A stretch of DNA of 64,000 nt, taken from positions 124,001-188,000 of the forward strand of contig NZ_JACHJL010000004.1 of NCBI RefSeq assembly GCF_014203645.1, given 5' to 3'. Under the pieces are notes generated by a model that was given only the letters and a program-made list of their open reading frames with translations, made no database searches and had not been told where the DNA came from. The position numbers and the translations under genes are program-made. Of this stretch, positions 8,937 through 16,578 are shown piece by piece (the first letter of the stretch is position 1; every line of letters starts with the position of its first letter). This DNA is from Streptomyces zagrosensis (GTDB lineage Bacteria; Actinomycetota; Actinomycetes; Streptomycetales; Streptomycetaceae).

Positions 8937-8979
8937 GCGCCGTGCTCGCTCAGCGGCCAACGGTGAGCGAGCACGGCGC
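8937..8979. terminator. 16-bp perfect stem-loop
   Basis: GCGCCGTGCTCGCTCA (8937-8952) and its exact inverse (8964-8979) are separated by an 11-nt loop, 68 nt after the peptidase stop. Length and position fit a factor-independent terminator without a T-tract. Confidence 0.65.
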
Positions 8980-9181
8980 AGCGCACTCACCGCCCGAGCG
9001 TGCGGTGCGCCGAGCGGTCCCCACCCGGCAACAACTCAGGGACGTCCGCCGCTGTCGTCACGTAACAGTCACGAGCCTCAGCTTGCAGACGGCCACTGGC
9101 AACGCATCGGACGATGGGCTCACGTGCCGCTTCGCAGGCGCCTGGCGACGCGGAGAAAGACGCTCACACGCGACCGACCGC

Positions 9182-9574
9182 CTACTGCGACTGTGACGCG
9201 ATCTGGATCAGGTTGCCGCAGGTGTCGTCGAAGACGGCGGTGCTGATGGCGCCCATCTCCAGGGGCTCCTGGGTGAAGCGGACGCCGAGGCCGCGCAGGC
9301 GTTCGTACTCCGCTTGCACGTCATCGACGGCGAATTGGGCGAGCGGGATGCCGTCCTTGGCGAGCGCGTCGCGGTAGGGCTTGACGGCGGGGTGGCCGGC
9401 GGGCTCCAGAAGGAGTTCGGCGCCGCCGGGCTCGTCGGACGAGACGACGGTCAGCCACCGGTCCTGCTCCCCCACCGGAACGTCATGCTTTTTCACGAAG
9501 CCGAGGATGTCCGTGTAGAAGTGCAGGGCCTTGGCCTGGTCATTGACGAAGATGCTGGTCAGGCGAATCTTCAT
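9182..9574 (-). CDS. VOC/glyoxalase-family protein
   Basis: A 130-residue protein with the vicinal-oxygen-chelate pattern: KIRLTSIFVNDQAKALHFYTDILGF at the N terminus, WLTVVSSDEPGGAELLLEP in the middle and a C-terminal DTCGNLIQI strand. The start ATG 9574 overlaps the stop of the upstream ArsR gene (ATGA), so the two are translationally coupled. Members of this branch are often annotated as bleomycin-resistance-like or glyoxalase proteins; the substrate is unknown. Regulation by the ArsR partner is likely. Confidence 0.85.
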   Translation of the reverse strand: MKIRLTSIFVNDQAKALHFYTDILGFVKKHDVPVGEQDRWLTVVSSDEPGGAELLLEPAGHPAVKPYRDALAKDGIPLAQFAVDDVQAEYERLRGLGVRFTQEPLEMGAISTAVFDDTCGNLIQIASQSQ

Positions 9575-9879
9575 GAGGTGCTCTCCTCCGGTTCGGATGG
9601 GTCGGGCGTGAGCCACCGTTGGACGATGTGTCGCAGCGGGGCTGTGTTGAGGTCGTGAAACTTATAGCGGCCTTCCCGCCTGGTCTCGACGAGCCCGGCA
9701 GCTTCCAGCGTGGCGAGATGCTGGGAGATCGCCTGGCGCGAGATGCCGAGCTGATGCTTCATGCTCAGCCGCGAGCAGATCTCGAACAGCGTCTGTCCGG
9801 ACTTCTCCGTGAGCTCGTCGAGGATGATGCGGCGGGTGGGGTCGGCCAAGGCTTTGAAAAGGTCGTCGGCCACGACCAC
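9571..9879 (-). CDS. ArsR-family transcriptional regulator
   Basis: A 102-residue winged helix protein: LFKALADPTRRIILDELTE followed by SRQAISQHLATLEAAGLVETRREGRYKFHDL, the standard ArsR recognition region. No metal-binding CxC is present, so it belongs to the non-metal branch that commonly pairs with a VOC or START-domain gene, as here. The start is GTG 9879. A perfect inverted repeat lies 3 bp upstream, which is likely its own operator. It overlaps the VOC gene by 4 bp. Confidence 0.88.
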   Translation of the reverse strand: MVVADDLFKALADPTRRIILDELTEKSGQTLFEICSRLSMKHQLGISRQAISQHLATLEAAGLVETRREGRYKFHDLNTAPLRHIVQRWLTPDPSEPEESTS

Positions 9880-10240
9880 ACAATAGGCAAGCCTTCACTT
9901 GCCTATCAAGTCGAGGTGCGCCACGTTTGCAGGGCAGGGTGGTCGGTTGCAGCGTTGCCGACAGCACGGCGGTGATGATGGTGTCGGCGAGGCGGGGCGC
10001 TGGGGTGAGCAGCCGGTCCGGCTCGGGTGCGATGCGCCACCATACGAGGTGGTCCCGGGTCACGCTGGGGACGAACAGGAAGCTGCCGTCGTCCCGGGTC
10101 AGGGTGAACCTGTCGTCTGCGCGCAGGTGTTGCACGGCTGGTGCGTGCGGTGCGATCAACCACGTCATCTGACGGCCGATGTCCTCTTGGATGACCGCGC
10201 CGCTGCCGTAGGCCGTCACCTTGAGTAACCAGCCACTCAC
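9662..10240 (-). CDS. Hypothetical protein, C-terminal boundary doubtful
   Basis: The GTG at 10240 directly follows the stop of the XRE/TPR regulator, so the genes form an operon. The first about 105 residues (MTWLIAPHAPAVQHL, FTLTRDDGSFLFVPS, VTRDHLVWWR, RLADTIITAVL) read as a real protein. After about base 9925 the frame runs through the ArsR operator and 218 bp of the arsR gene in another frame, with low-quality Arg-rich sequence. I infer that the native 3' end was lost where this operon joins the arsR locus. Function unknown. Confidence 0.5.
   Translation of the reverse strand: MSGWLLKVTAYGSGAVIQEDIGRQMTWLIAPHAPAVQHLRADDRFTLTRDDGSFLFVPSVTRDHLVWWRIAPEPDRLLTPAPRLADTIITAVLSATLQPTTLPCKRGAPRLDRQVKACLLCGRGRRPFQSLGRPHPPHHPRRAHGEVRTDAVRDLLAAEHEASARHLAPGDLPASRHAGSCRARRDQAGRPL
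9883..9906. promoter_or_regulatory. ArsR operator candidate (9-bp inverted repeat)
   Basis: ATAGGCAAG (9883-9891) and its exact inverse (9898-9906) flank a 6-bp centre directly before the GTG of the arsR-like gene. The dyad symmetry and location fit an autoregulatory operator. Confidence 0.6.
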
Positions 10241-11428
10241 CTACATCGACAGTCCCACCGCATCCACTAGCCTGCGCATCTCCGACGTCAGGGTTCGCCG
10301 TCGCTTGACGACCTCGTCGAGGATGTCCCGCGCGTACCTCTGCTGGGACAACCACTCGGGCACCCGAGCGTGCACATCTTCCAGCACCTCGACCGCCTGC
10401 CCGTGATCCCGCATACGGCTATGGGCAGCCGCCACGTCCAGCCGGTGGCGGTTGTACTCGGTCTGCGCCTGCCCTTGAGGGCTGGTCCGCGCGGCGACGT
10501 CCTTGCCGATCCTGAGCACCATGTCCGGGCGGTCCAAGATCATGTGCTGCTCGGCGCGCTTATAGGCAACCGCCAGCGGACCCCACGTACTCAACCGCGC
10601 ACCAAGCGACAGCTCACGACCGGTGATCACCGCCAACCCCCGCGCGAGTTGCAGCGCGTCGGCGGACTCCTCGGGCCGGTTGTCCCGAATGCACACTGCG
10701 GACAGGTGAAGCAACAGCCCACCCCACGCCGCGAGGTCCTCCGTACTGGCTCGACTCAGCCGATGCGGCTCCACCTCGTCCGCCCATTTTGTTGCCAGCT
10801 CCCTGGCCTCAGTCAACCTGCCCTGCCGCATCGCCAGCCAGCACATGGTGCCGACGATGGATGCGCTGCGCTGCTGGTCCTCGGCGGCAGCCAGGGCGCG
10901 CCGAAGGGCGGTTCCGGCAGCGTCGTACTGATGCGTTTGGGTGAGCACCGACCCGGCGAGCTGAAGCGCGTACGCCTGCACGACTCGCCCGCCCGGAGCA
11001 TCGCCGAGCCCCTCGGCATCATGAAGGGCGTGCGGCAACAGCGTGGCCACCTCCGCGAGGTGGTCCGAATTCAGCTTCCTCTTCACGGCATCCACGGCGG
11101 CTTGCACGCCTGCTGTGGTCGGCTGGTCGGCTAGCTTAGGCGGAGGCAACTCCACCGCCTGCCGCACCGGCAGCCACAATGTCGAGGGGACTTCGGCGTG
11201 CTGCCCGGCGTCGGCATTGCCGCGATCGAGCAGGCATGAGGTGGGGATTCGGAGAGCCGCGGCCAGCTTCCGGGCCGTCTCCAGCCGGGTGCGGTCTACC
11301 TGCTGCTGCTCCAGCTTTCTGATCAGGGAAAGAGAGACACCGGAGGCGTCGGATAACTGACCTTGCGTCAGGCCCCGGCGCTTGCGGATGTCGCAGAGGC
11401 GCGTGCCGATGTCAGTGGGCTCGGGCAT
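10241..11428 (-). CDS. XRE-family regulator with TPR-like C-terminal domain
   Basis: A 395-residue protein. Residues 8-62 form an XRE helix-turn-helix (IRKRRGLTQGQLSDASGVS, then LSLIRKLEQQ). The rest is helical, with repeated AAGTALRRALAAAEDQ- and AREL-like segments suggestive of tetratricopeptide repeats, as in peptide- or ligand-responsive regulators. ATG 11428 is supported by GAGGAG 7 nt upstream; a frame extension to 11545 is not. A small gene follows immediately (GTG 10240). Target genes are not evident. Confidence 0.82.
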   Translation of the reverse strand: MPEPTDIGTRLCDIRKRRGLTQGQLSDASGVSLSLIRKLEQQQVDRTRLETARKLAAALRIPTSCLLDRGNADAGQHAEVPSTLWLPVRQAVELPPPKLADQPTTAGVQAAVDAVKRKLNSDHLAEVATLLPHALHDAEGLGDAPGGRVVQAYALQLAGSVLTQTHQYDAAGTALRRALAAAEDQQRSASIVGTMCWLAMRQGRLTEARELATKWADEVEPHRLSRASTEDLAAWGGLLLHLSAVCIRDNRPEESADALQLARGLAVITGRELSLGARLSTWGPLAVAYKRAEQHMILDRPDMVLRIGKDVAARTSPQGQAQTEYNRHRLDVAAAHSRMRDHGQAVEVLEDVHARVPEWLSQQRYARDILDEVVKRRRTLTSEMRRLVDAVGLSM

Positions 11429-11819
11429 ACCGGTCTCCTCGTTCCGAAGTAGACACTCAGAACGGTACTCCCGGCCCAGCCCGGGAGGCAGCGACCGACT
11501 TCCGCCAACGCCTGGCGGGGGCCGCCGTGTTGACGGCGCTTTCACTTCGGGGTGTGGACCCTGACTCGGCCCGTGACGTGCCGCTTGCCGTACAACACCG
11601 ACTCATCCGACGAACGTTGAGAACTGCGTCAAAAGGGCCCACGGCATCCCCGGTCTTGTCCCCGTCCGAGACTCCTAGCAGGGTCTCGCCGCCCGGCCGT
11701 CGTCCTCACTATGCCCGTGCGGGCACCCTTCGTCGCAGCCGTCTTGGTCGGCGGGCTTCGGCCCTGGCGGGGAGGATGAGGCGCCGCCAGCCGTGAGTCT
11801 CGTACTGGTTGGTTGACCC
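11429..11819. other. Intergenic region without a recognised gene
   Basis: About 390 bases. I found no frame with a ribosome site or recognisable domain; the GC-rich open frames here look like shadows. Confidence 0.5.
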
Positions 11820-12731
11820 TCAGTGGCGGCCGATGAGTTCCGCAATGCGGGACGGGCCGTCCTCGCCGTGGCCGAGGGCGATGGCGCGGCGGACCTGGCC
11901 TTCGGCGGTGCGCAGGACGGAGGAGTCGATGCCGTGTGATTCGGCGGCGTGGACGATGTGGGCCATGGAGGAGACCGCCGAGGTGATGGGATTGATGGTG
12001 CCTGAGTGGGTGCCGTCGTCGAAGTCGTCGGCGAGCTCGGCGAAGTGGTCGGGCAGAATGGCCCCAATCCCTCGGGCAAAGGGGGCGAGTTCGCGGGCGG
12101 TGATGCCTTCGGCCTTGGCGAGGGCCATGGCATGGGCGTAGCCGGATGTGGCGGTCCAGAAGATGTCGAGGAGGGCCATGTCGTAGGCGGCAGCGCGGCC
12201 GATGTCCTCGCCGAGATGGGTGAGGGTGCCGCCGAGGGCGGCGAGGACGGGGCGGGCTTCGGCGTGGAGGTCGGCCGGGCCGCTGACGATGAAGACGCCG
12301 TGCGGGGTGCCGATGGTGGTGGTCGGGGTCATGACGGCGCCATCGAGGTAGCGGATTCCGTGGGCGGTCGCCCAGTCGGCGGTGGAGCGGGCGCGGTCGG
12401 GGGTGTCGGCGGTCAGGTTCACCAGAGCGCGGTTTTTGAGCGCGGTGGCGACCGGTTCGGCGCGCAGGACGGCGTCCGAGGCGTCGTAGTTGACCAGTGA
12501 GACGACCGTGAGCGGGCTTGCCGCCGCGGCCTCTGCGGCCGTCGCGGCGCCGGTGGCGCCTTGCGTGACCAGGTCCGCATCTCGGCCCGCCGTGCGGTTC
12601 CATATGGTTACTCGGAGCCCGGCATTGAGAAACGCGGCGGCGAGCGCCCGTCCCATCGGGCCGAGCCCGATCACGGTGACGTCCGACGACTGCGACGACG
12701 GTGTGGACGGAATAGCAGGTACGGCAGACAT
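11820..12731 (-). CDS. NAD(P)-dependent oxidoreductase (imine reductase/6-PGDH-like)
   Basis: A 303-residue protein of the beta-hydroxyacid dehydrogenase/imine reductase fold. The Rossmann motif is VIGLGPMGRALAAAFLNAG (residues 20-38), followed by VTIWNRT, where the Arg favours NADP. A long interdomain helix region (AAYDMALLDIFWTATSGYAHA) is typical of imine-reductase-like proteins that lack the catalytic Lys of the dehydrogenases. ATG 12731 has GGGAG upstream. It is divergent from an HxlR gene, which probably regulates it. Substrate unknown. Confidence 0.85.
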   Translation of the reverse strand: MSAVPAIPSTPSSQSSDVTVIGLGPMGRALAAAFLNAGLRVTIWNRTAGRDADLVTQGATGAATAAEAAAASPLTVVSLVNYDASDAVLRAEPVATALKNRALVNLTADTPDRARSTADWATAHGIRYLDGAVMTPTTTIGTPHGVFIVSGPADLHAEARPVLAALGGTLTHLGEDIGRAAAYDMALLDIFWTATSGYAHAMALAKAEGITARELAPFARGIGAILPDHFAELADDFDDGTHSGTINPITSAVSSMAHIVHAAESHGIDSSVLRTAEGQVRRAIALGHGEDGPSRIAELIGRH

Positions 12732-12740
12732 GGTTGAACT

Positions 12741-12760
12741 CCCTTACGTATACATACACA
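12741..12760. promoter_or_regulatory. Candidate HxlR operator in divergent intergenic region
   Basis: The 68-bp space between the divergent oxidoreductase and HxlR genes contains TACGTATACATACAC, with GTATAC palindrome at 12748-12753. AT-rich sites of this sort are common HxlR targets; this assignment is inference. Confidence 0.35.
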
Positions 12761-12799
12761 GGCGGATACAGAAACAAGCCGCATGGAAGCAGGTCGTAG

Positions 12800-13153
12800 A
12801 TGATGCCCCGTAGCCGTGCCCAGGACCCGACCGTCTGCGGAGTCGTCGCGGCGTTCGCGGTGATCGACGGAAAGTGGAAGACGTCGCTGCTGTGGCTGCT
12901 CGAAGCAGGCCCGCAGCGCCCCGGCGCACTGAGACGCCAACTGCCCGGGCTCACCGAGAAGGTCCTTACGCAGGCCCTCCGTGAGATGGAGGAGGACGGC
13001 ATCATCCACCGCGAGACCTACGACGTGCTCCCGTTGCGGACCGAGTACAGCCTGACCCCCTTCGGTCAGGACCTCGCCACCGCGCTGGCACCCGTCGCTG
13101 ACTGGGGGTACCGGCGCCTCGACCGCCTCGTTCCGGCCGAGTCCGTCTCCTGA
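12800..13153 (+). CDS. HxlR-family transcriptional regulator
   Basis: A 117-residue winged helix protein: VIDGKWKTSLLWLLEAGPQRPGALRRQLPG, then LTQALREMEEDGIIHRETYDVLPLRTEYSLTPFG, the standard HxlR core. The N-terminal Cys (VCGV, residue 13) is at the place where redox-sensing HxlR members carry a reactive Cys. Two ATGs at 12800 and 12803 are both possible. It is divergent from the oxidoreductase gene and probably controls it. Confidence 0.88.
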   Translation: MMPRSRAQDPTVCGVVAAFAVIDGKWKTSLLWLLEAGPQRPGALRRQLPGLTEKVLTQALREMEEDGIIHRETYDVLPLRTEYSLTPFGQDLATALAPVADWGYRRLDRLVPAESVS

Positions 13154-13223
13154 CCTGCCCGGGTCGCTCCCTTCTGTCCTCCCGGGGGGCTCTGCTCCAG
13201 CTTCTCCCGGCGGATGAGGGGTG

Positions 13224-13253
13224 CCAAGTACCCACTTATTTGTGGGTACTTGG
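13224..13253. terminator. 12-bp perfect hairpin after the HxlR gene
   Basis: CCAAGTACCCAC (13224-13235), loop TTATTT, then the exact inverse (13242-13253). It starts 70 nt after the HxlR stop and is probably a terminator; the symmetrical AT-containing core could also be a regulator site. Confidence 0.5.
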
Positions 13254-13299
13254 TCCGCTCCAACCGGTCTCTTAGCGGGCGGTATGTGCATTGATGCCG

Positions 13300-13966
13300 C
13301 TCCTGCGGTCACCGGAACGTGTGTGGGACCACAGCACCTGTAGGGGCTTAGGCGAGACGATGTGGAGCGTGTCGCTCATGAGCTGCTTGAGCTCGGCGAT
13401 CGAGGCGTCGTCGTGGACGGACTCGGCGGTGAACAGCCGGGTGTCGCGTGGGCTTCCGCGGAGAACTTCAGCTCACCGAGCAGCGACTCGGCCTGCCGAC
13501 GAGCCGACAGCGCGTACGGGTCCGCGAGTCCCTCCCAGTAGGCCGCCTGCCGCAGCAGGGAGCCGTTTCTCAGGCGCTGGGCGCCGCACGTGCGCTGAAC
13601 GAAGCTCGGCGCTGGTGCTCTTGCCGCACTTGCTCAGCCCGCCGAAGGCGATGACTCGGCGCAGGTGCTGACTCAGCTTGTTGTCGGCGGGGGCGGCGTC
13701 GTCCCGGCCGTACAGCTTGGGCCGGGCCGGTCGGGCAGACGTCGGCACCCGGTGACTACGTCGGCAACGAGCGTGTCGAGGGCGGCGCGGAGTTCTTCCT
13801 TGTGGCCGTGGAGGGCGGGGACGCGCCGGCGGGCCAGTTCTTCCCGGCCCGCCAACTGCTCGCCCGATGTGCCAGATCCGCAACGTCAGCACCGACAGAC
13901 GGTCAATGACCGAGGCGAGTGTTCCGGTGTGCGGCGGTGCTTCGGCGCTGCCCGCTTCCGCTAGCG
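13300..13966 (-). pseudogene. Decayed P-loop kinase-like gene
   Basis: Reading the minus strand through changing frames gives a continuous protein: SVIDRLSVLTLRIWHIGR, then GREELARRRVPALHGHKEEL, then RRVIAFGGLSKCGKSTSAE (a Walker A, GLSKCGKS), then LRNGSLLRQAAYWEGLADPYAL, then LFTAESVHDDASIAELKQLM. At least three frame changes are needed, and the C terminus breaks off. It was probably a nucleotide or small-molecule kinase with an N-terminal helical domain. Its decay next to a tRNA fragment suggests that this edge of the island has been rearranged. Confidence 0.65.
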
Positions 13967-13999
13967 AGCCGAGAACCTCGTCGGCCCCTTGAGAGAAAT

Positions 14000-14048
14000 G
14001 GTGCCCCGGGCAGGACTCGAACCTGCGGACAAGCGTTTAGGAGGCGCC
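14000..14048 (-). repeat. tRNA-Arg 3'-end fragment; distal att-like repeat
   Basis: These 49 bases match 45 of 49 bases of the intact tRNA-Arg gene at 27156-27204 in the same orientation, covering the anticodon arm, variable region, T arm and acceptor 3' strand. The D arm and 5' acceptor strand are missing. The anticodon reads CCT rather than TCT and one anticodon-stem pair is lost. This is the pattern left at the far end of an element that integrates into a tRNA 3' end. Confidence 0.7.
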
Positions 14049-14138
14049 CATTGCGTATAGCTCAGACCCCGTTTGACCTGCAACTTAGCGCTCAGCTGAC
14101 AGATGGTCAGGCGTTTTGTGGGACGCATGTGGGATTCG

Positions 14139-14365
14139 ACTGTTCGGGTGACCTGTGGGTCGACGACGGCGGCTACGGGGTCCTGCGCGAGTACGTGACC
14201 GACGCGCTCGGCGCCACCACCCATACCGAACTCGCCCACCCCGACTTCACCGCCCTCGCCGAGTCCTTCGGCAACCCGGCCACCCTGTCGTCCCCCGCCA
14301 CCCCCGGCCCCTCCGTCGCCGTCCTCCCGGCGGTCCTGAAGCTCTTCACCCCGACCCACCTCTGA
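14139..14365 (+). pseudogene. C-terminal remnant of a thiamine-diphosphate enzyme
   Basis: The frame reads DDGGYGVLREYVTDALG, then HPDFTALAESFG, then PSVAVLPAVLKLFTPTHL. DDGGYG is the ThDP/Mg-binding end region of acetolactate-synthase and decarboxylase-type enzymes. The rest of the enzyme is absent, the stretch between AESFG and PSVAV is too short, and the upstream frame runs into the tRNA fragment. This is a truncated remnant. Confidence 0.7.
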
Positions 14366-14514
14366 GCACAGACGACCAAGATCTCCCGAACCCTCCCGCC
14401 GCGCCGCCCCAGACGGTATGTTCCGGTCCGCGGGGGCGGCACTGCAGGCCAGGTGCCACCCGCCGGGCCGATGTCAGAGGCCGCGACTACGCTGAGCGCG
14501 GAGAGGAGGACGGT

Positions 14515-15777
14515 GTGCTGCTGAGATTCCGCGTGGCGAACGTGCGGTCCCTGCGCGACGAACAGGAACTGTCCTTCATCGCGCCCGAGGGCGAGAGCGG
14601 GGGCGACGGGTCGGCGAACCCGGTGGAGCTGGCGGGCGGCGGAACCGTGGCCGTCTTCCCGCTCCTCGCCGTCTTCGGCGCGAACGCCTCCGGCAAGTCG
14701 AACGTACTCAGCGCCCTCGGCGACATGCGGAACGCGGTGCTCAACTCCTACGCCCGCTGGGCGTCCTACGAGGGTGTCCCCCGCCACAGCTTCGCACTGA
14801 ACCCGAAGAGCGAGGACGAACCGTCCTTCTTCGAGGTCGACATCGTCATCGACTCCGTCCGCTGGACGTACGGCTTCGAGCTCGGCTCCGATCAGGTCGA
14901 GTCCGAGTGGCTGCACAGCTACCCGCGAGGCCGCCGCCAGGAGTGGCTGGACCGCGACGCGTCCCGGACCGAGGTCTACAAGTGGCCGGGCGGCCGGGTC
15001 CGCGACCGGTCCCAACTCGTGCGCCGCACCCGGCCGAACGCCCTGCTGCTCTCCACGGCCGGCACGGACAACCATCCGCAGCTCTCCCCGCTCTTCCACT
15101 GGTTCCGACGCAATCTGTGGTCGATCGACCCGGAAGCCGAACGCCTCCAGCGCGAGGCGTTCACCACCCGGGAGCTCGCCGGGGACCGCGCCCAGCGGAT
15201 CCAGGAGCTGCTCAGGGTCGCGGACCTCGGCATCACCGGGGCCTCCGTCGTGCAGGAGGGCCCGGAAAAGAGCGCGGTGAAACTGACCCACCGGTCGGCT
15301 GGCGGGGACGTAGCCTTCGACTGGTCGGAGGAGTCCTACGGCACCCGCTCCTGGTTCGCCCTCCTCGGCCCGCTGCTGCTGGCCCTCGACGAGGGTGCGG
15401 TGCTGCTCATCGACGAGCTCGACGCCAGCCTGCACTCCCGGTTCGCCGCCGAGGTCGTGCGGCTCTTCCACGACCCCCTCGCGAATCCCAGGGGTGCGCA
15501 GCTCGTCTTCACCTCCCACGACGCGACGATGCTGACCACCCCCAGCGGGGGGCGGCTGCTGGAGCCCGGGCAGGTGTGGCTGACGCAAAAGAACAAGGAT
15601 GGGGCGACCGAGCTCTACCCGCTGACGGACGCGGAACCGGGCGAGGAAGAGGACCTCACCCAGTCCTACCTTGCGGGGGCGTTCGGCGGCGTTCCGTCCC
15701 TGCTCGAGGGGCAGATCGCGCGGCGGCTGGCGACGGCGCGGGAGACCGGGGCGTACGAAGGGGCGGGACAGGGCTGA
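14515..15777 (+). CDS. AAA/ABC-type ATPase of an RloA-like defence pair
   Basis: A 420-residue ATPase of the AAA_15/AAA_21 (OLD/RloA-like) group. GTG 14515 has AGGAGG 5 nt upstream. Residues 1-22 (LLRFRVANVRSLRDEQELSF) are the typical first strand of RecF/OLD-like ATPases; Walker A is G55-A-N-A-S-G-K-S62; the signature-like SYGTRSWF and Walker B AVLLIDELDASLH come late, then LVFTSHDATML with the switch His. It overlaps the following RloB-like gene by TGATG. In known systems such ATPases (PARIS, Gabija, RloAB) sense phage proteins or DNA and activate a TOPRIM-type effector. The defence role is inference. Confidence 0.85.
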   Translation: MLLRFRVANVRSLRDEQELSFIAPEGESGGDGSANPVELAGGGTVAVFPLLAVFGANASGKSNVLSALGDMRNAVLNSYARWASYEGVPRHSFALNPKSEDEPSFFEVDIVIDSVRWTYGFELGSDQVESEWLHSYPRGRRQEWLDRDASRTEVYKWPGGRVRDRSQLVRRTRPNALLLSTAGTDNHPQLSPLFHWFRRNLWSIDPEAERLQREAFTTRELAGDRAQRIQELLRVADLGITGASVVQEGPEKSAVKLTHRSAGGDVAFDWSEESYGTRSWFALLGPLLLALDEGAVLLIDELDASLHSRFAAEVVRLFHDPLANPRGAQLVFTSHDATMLTTPSGGRLLEPGQVWLTQKNKDGATELYPLTDAEPGEEEDLTQSYLAGAFGGVPSLLEGQIARRLATARETGAYEGAGQG

Positions 15778-16472
15778 TGGCGCGTCCGCAGCGGGGAAAC
15801 GACGCGTTGGGACGGAGGGGGCCCGGCAAGGGGCGGCGGCACAAGATCGTGCACGTCTTCACCGAGGGGAAGGTCACCGAGCCCCGCTACCTCGACATCC
15901 TCAAGACTCATGGGGTGCCCAAGGACCCGGACCACAAGGTCGAGTGGCATGTGGCCAACGAGGAGGACCGGGGCTCACATCGCAAACCGCTGGACCTCGT
16001 CGCGCTGGCGGTGCGGCTAAAGCGCGAGACCGCCCGTGAGGACAGGCGGAACAAGGTCGCGGAGAGGTTCCGGACCGAGGTGTGGTGTGTTTTCGACCGG
16101 GACGACCACGACGGCATCGAGACCGCGATGAAGCAGGCCCGCGAGGGCGGGGTGCGGGTGGCGTATTCGCATCCGTGCTTCGAGGTGTGGCGATTGGCGC
16201 ATCACAAGGTCGTCAGCGGAACCTTCGCCGGGGTGTGCAGCCTGGCCACCGAACGACTGCCGTTCCGCCGCGATCCCCAGGATGCGGCCGACATCAAGGT
16301 GGTCCTCCCCCACCAGATCCTCGATCGCTACGAGACCGCCCGGAAGAACGCCCTGCTGATGAACGCCCAGCACGGTGACCACGTGTCCTGGATCCACCGG
16401 GACCCCTACACGGACGTGCACGTGTTCGTGGAAGAGGGCTTGGGACTCAGCGGCTACGTCAGCGAGCCCTGA
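15777..16472 (+). CDS. RloB-like protein (TOPRIM-type effector candidate)
   Basis: A 231-residue protein matching the RloB pattern: KIVHVFTEGKVTEPRYLDIL near residue 24 (Glu30, Glu35), WCVFDRDDHDG in the middle and SHPCFEVW towards the C terminus. The acidic positions resemble a TOPRIM metal site. The N terminus is Arg/Lys-rich. It is coupled to the ATPase by TGATG. RloA/RloB were first described as R-linked ORFs in Campylobacter type I restriction loci, and the same association is seen here. I infer a two-gene abortive-infection or nuclease system. Confidence 0.82.
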   Translation: MARPQRGNDALGRRGPGKGRRHKIVHVFTEGKVTEPRYLDILKTHGVPKDPDHKVEWHVANEEDRGSHRKPLDLVALAVRLKRETAREDRRNKVAERFRTEVWCVFDRDDHDGIETAMKQAREGGVRVAYSHPCFEVWRLAHHKVVSGTFAGVCSLATERLPFRRDPQDAADIKVVLPHQILDRYETARKNALLMNAQHGDHVSWIHRDPYTDVHVFVEEGLGLSGYVSEP

Positions 16473-16578
16473 CGGACGCTCCCCGGTGTTTCCAGGAGCT
16501 CCCGGCATCGGCGATTTCGGGATGAGGCGGGACGGGCCATAGGGTCGGACCGTCATCTCAGGTCGTAGGGAGTCGTAC

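Noticed and set aside
11629..13005. 458-residue open frame antisense/out of frame over the oxidoreductase and HxlR genes
   Set aside because: It crosses two well-supported divergent genes and consists of Arg/Pro/His repeats.
14000..14076. Second functional tRNA-Arg (CCT)
   Set aside because: The 5' acceptor strand and D arm cannot be formed, and an anticodon-stem pair is lost.
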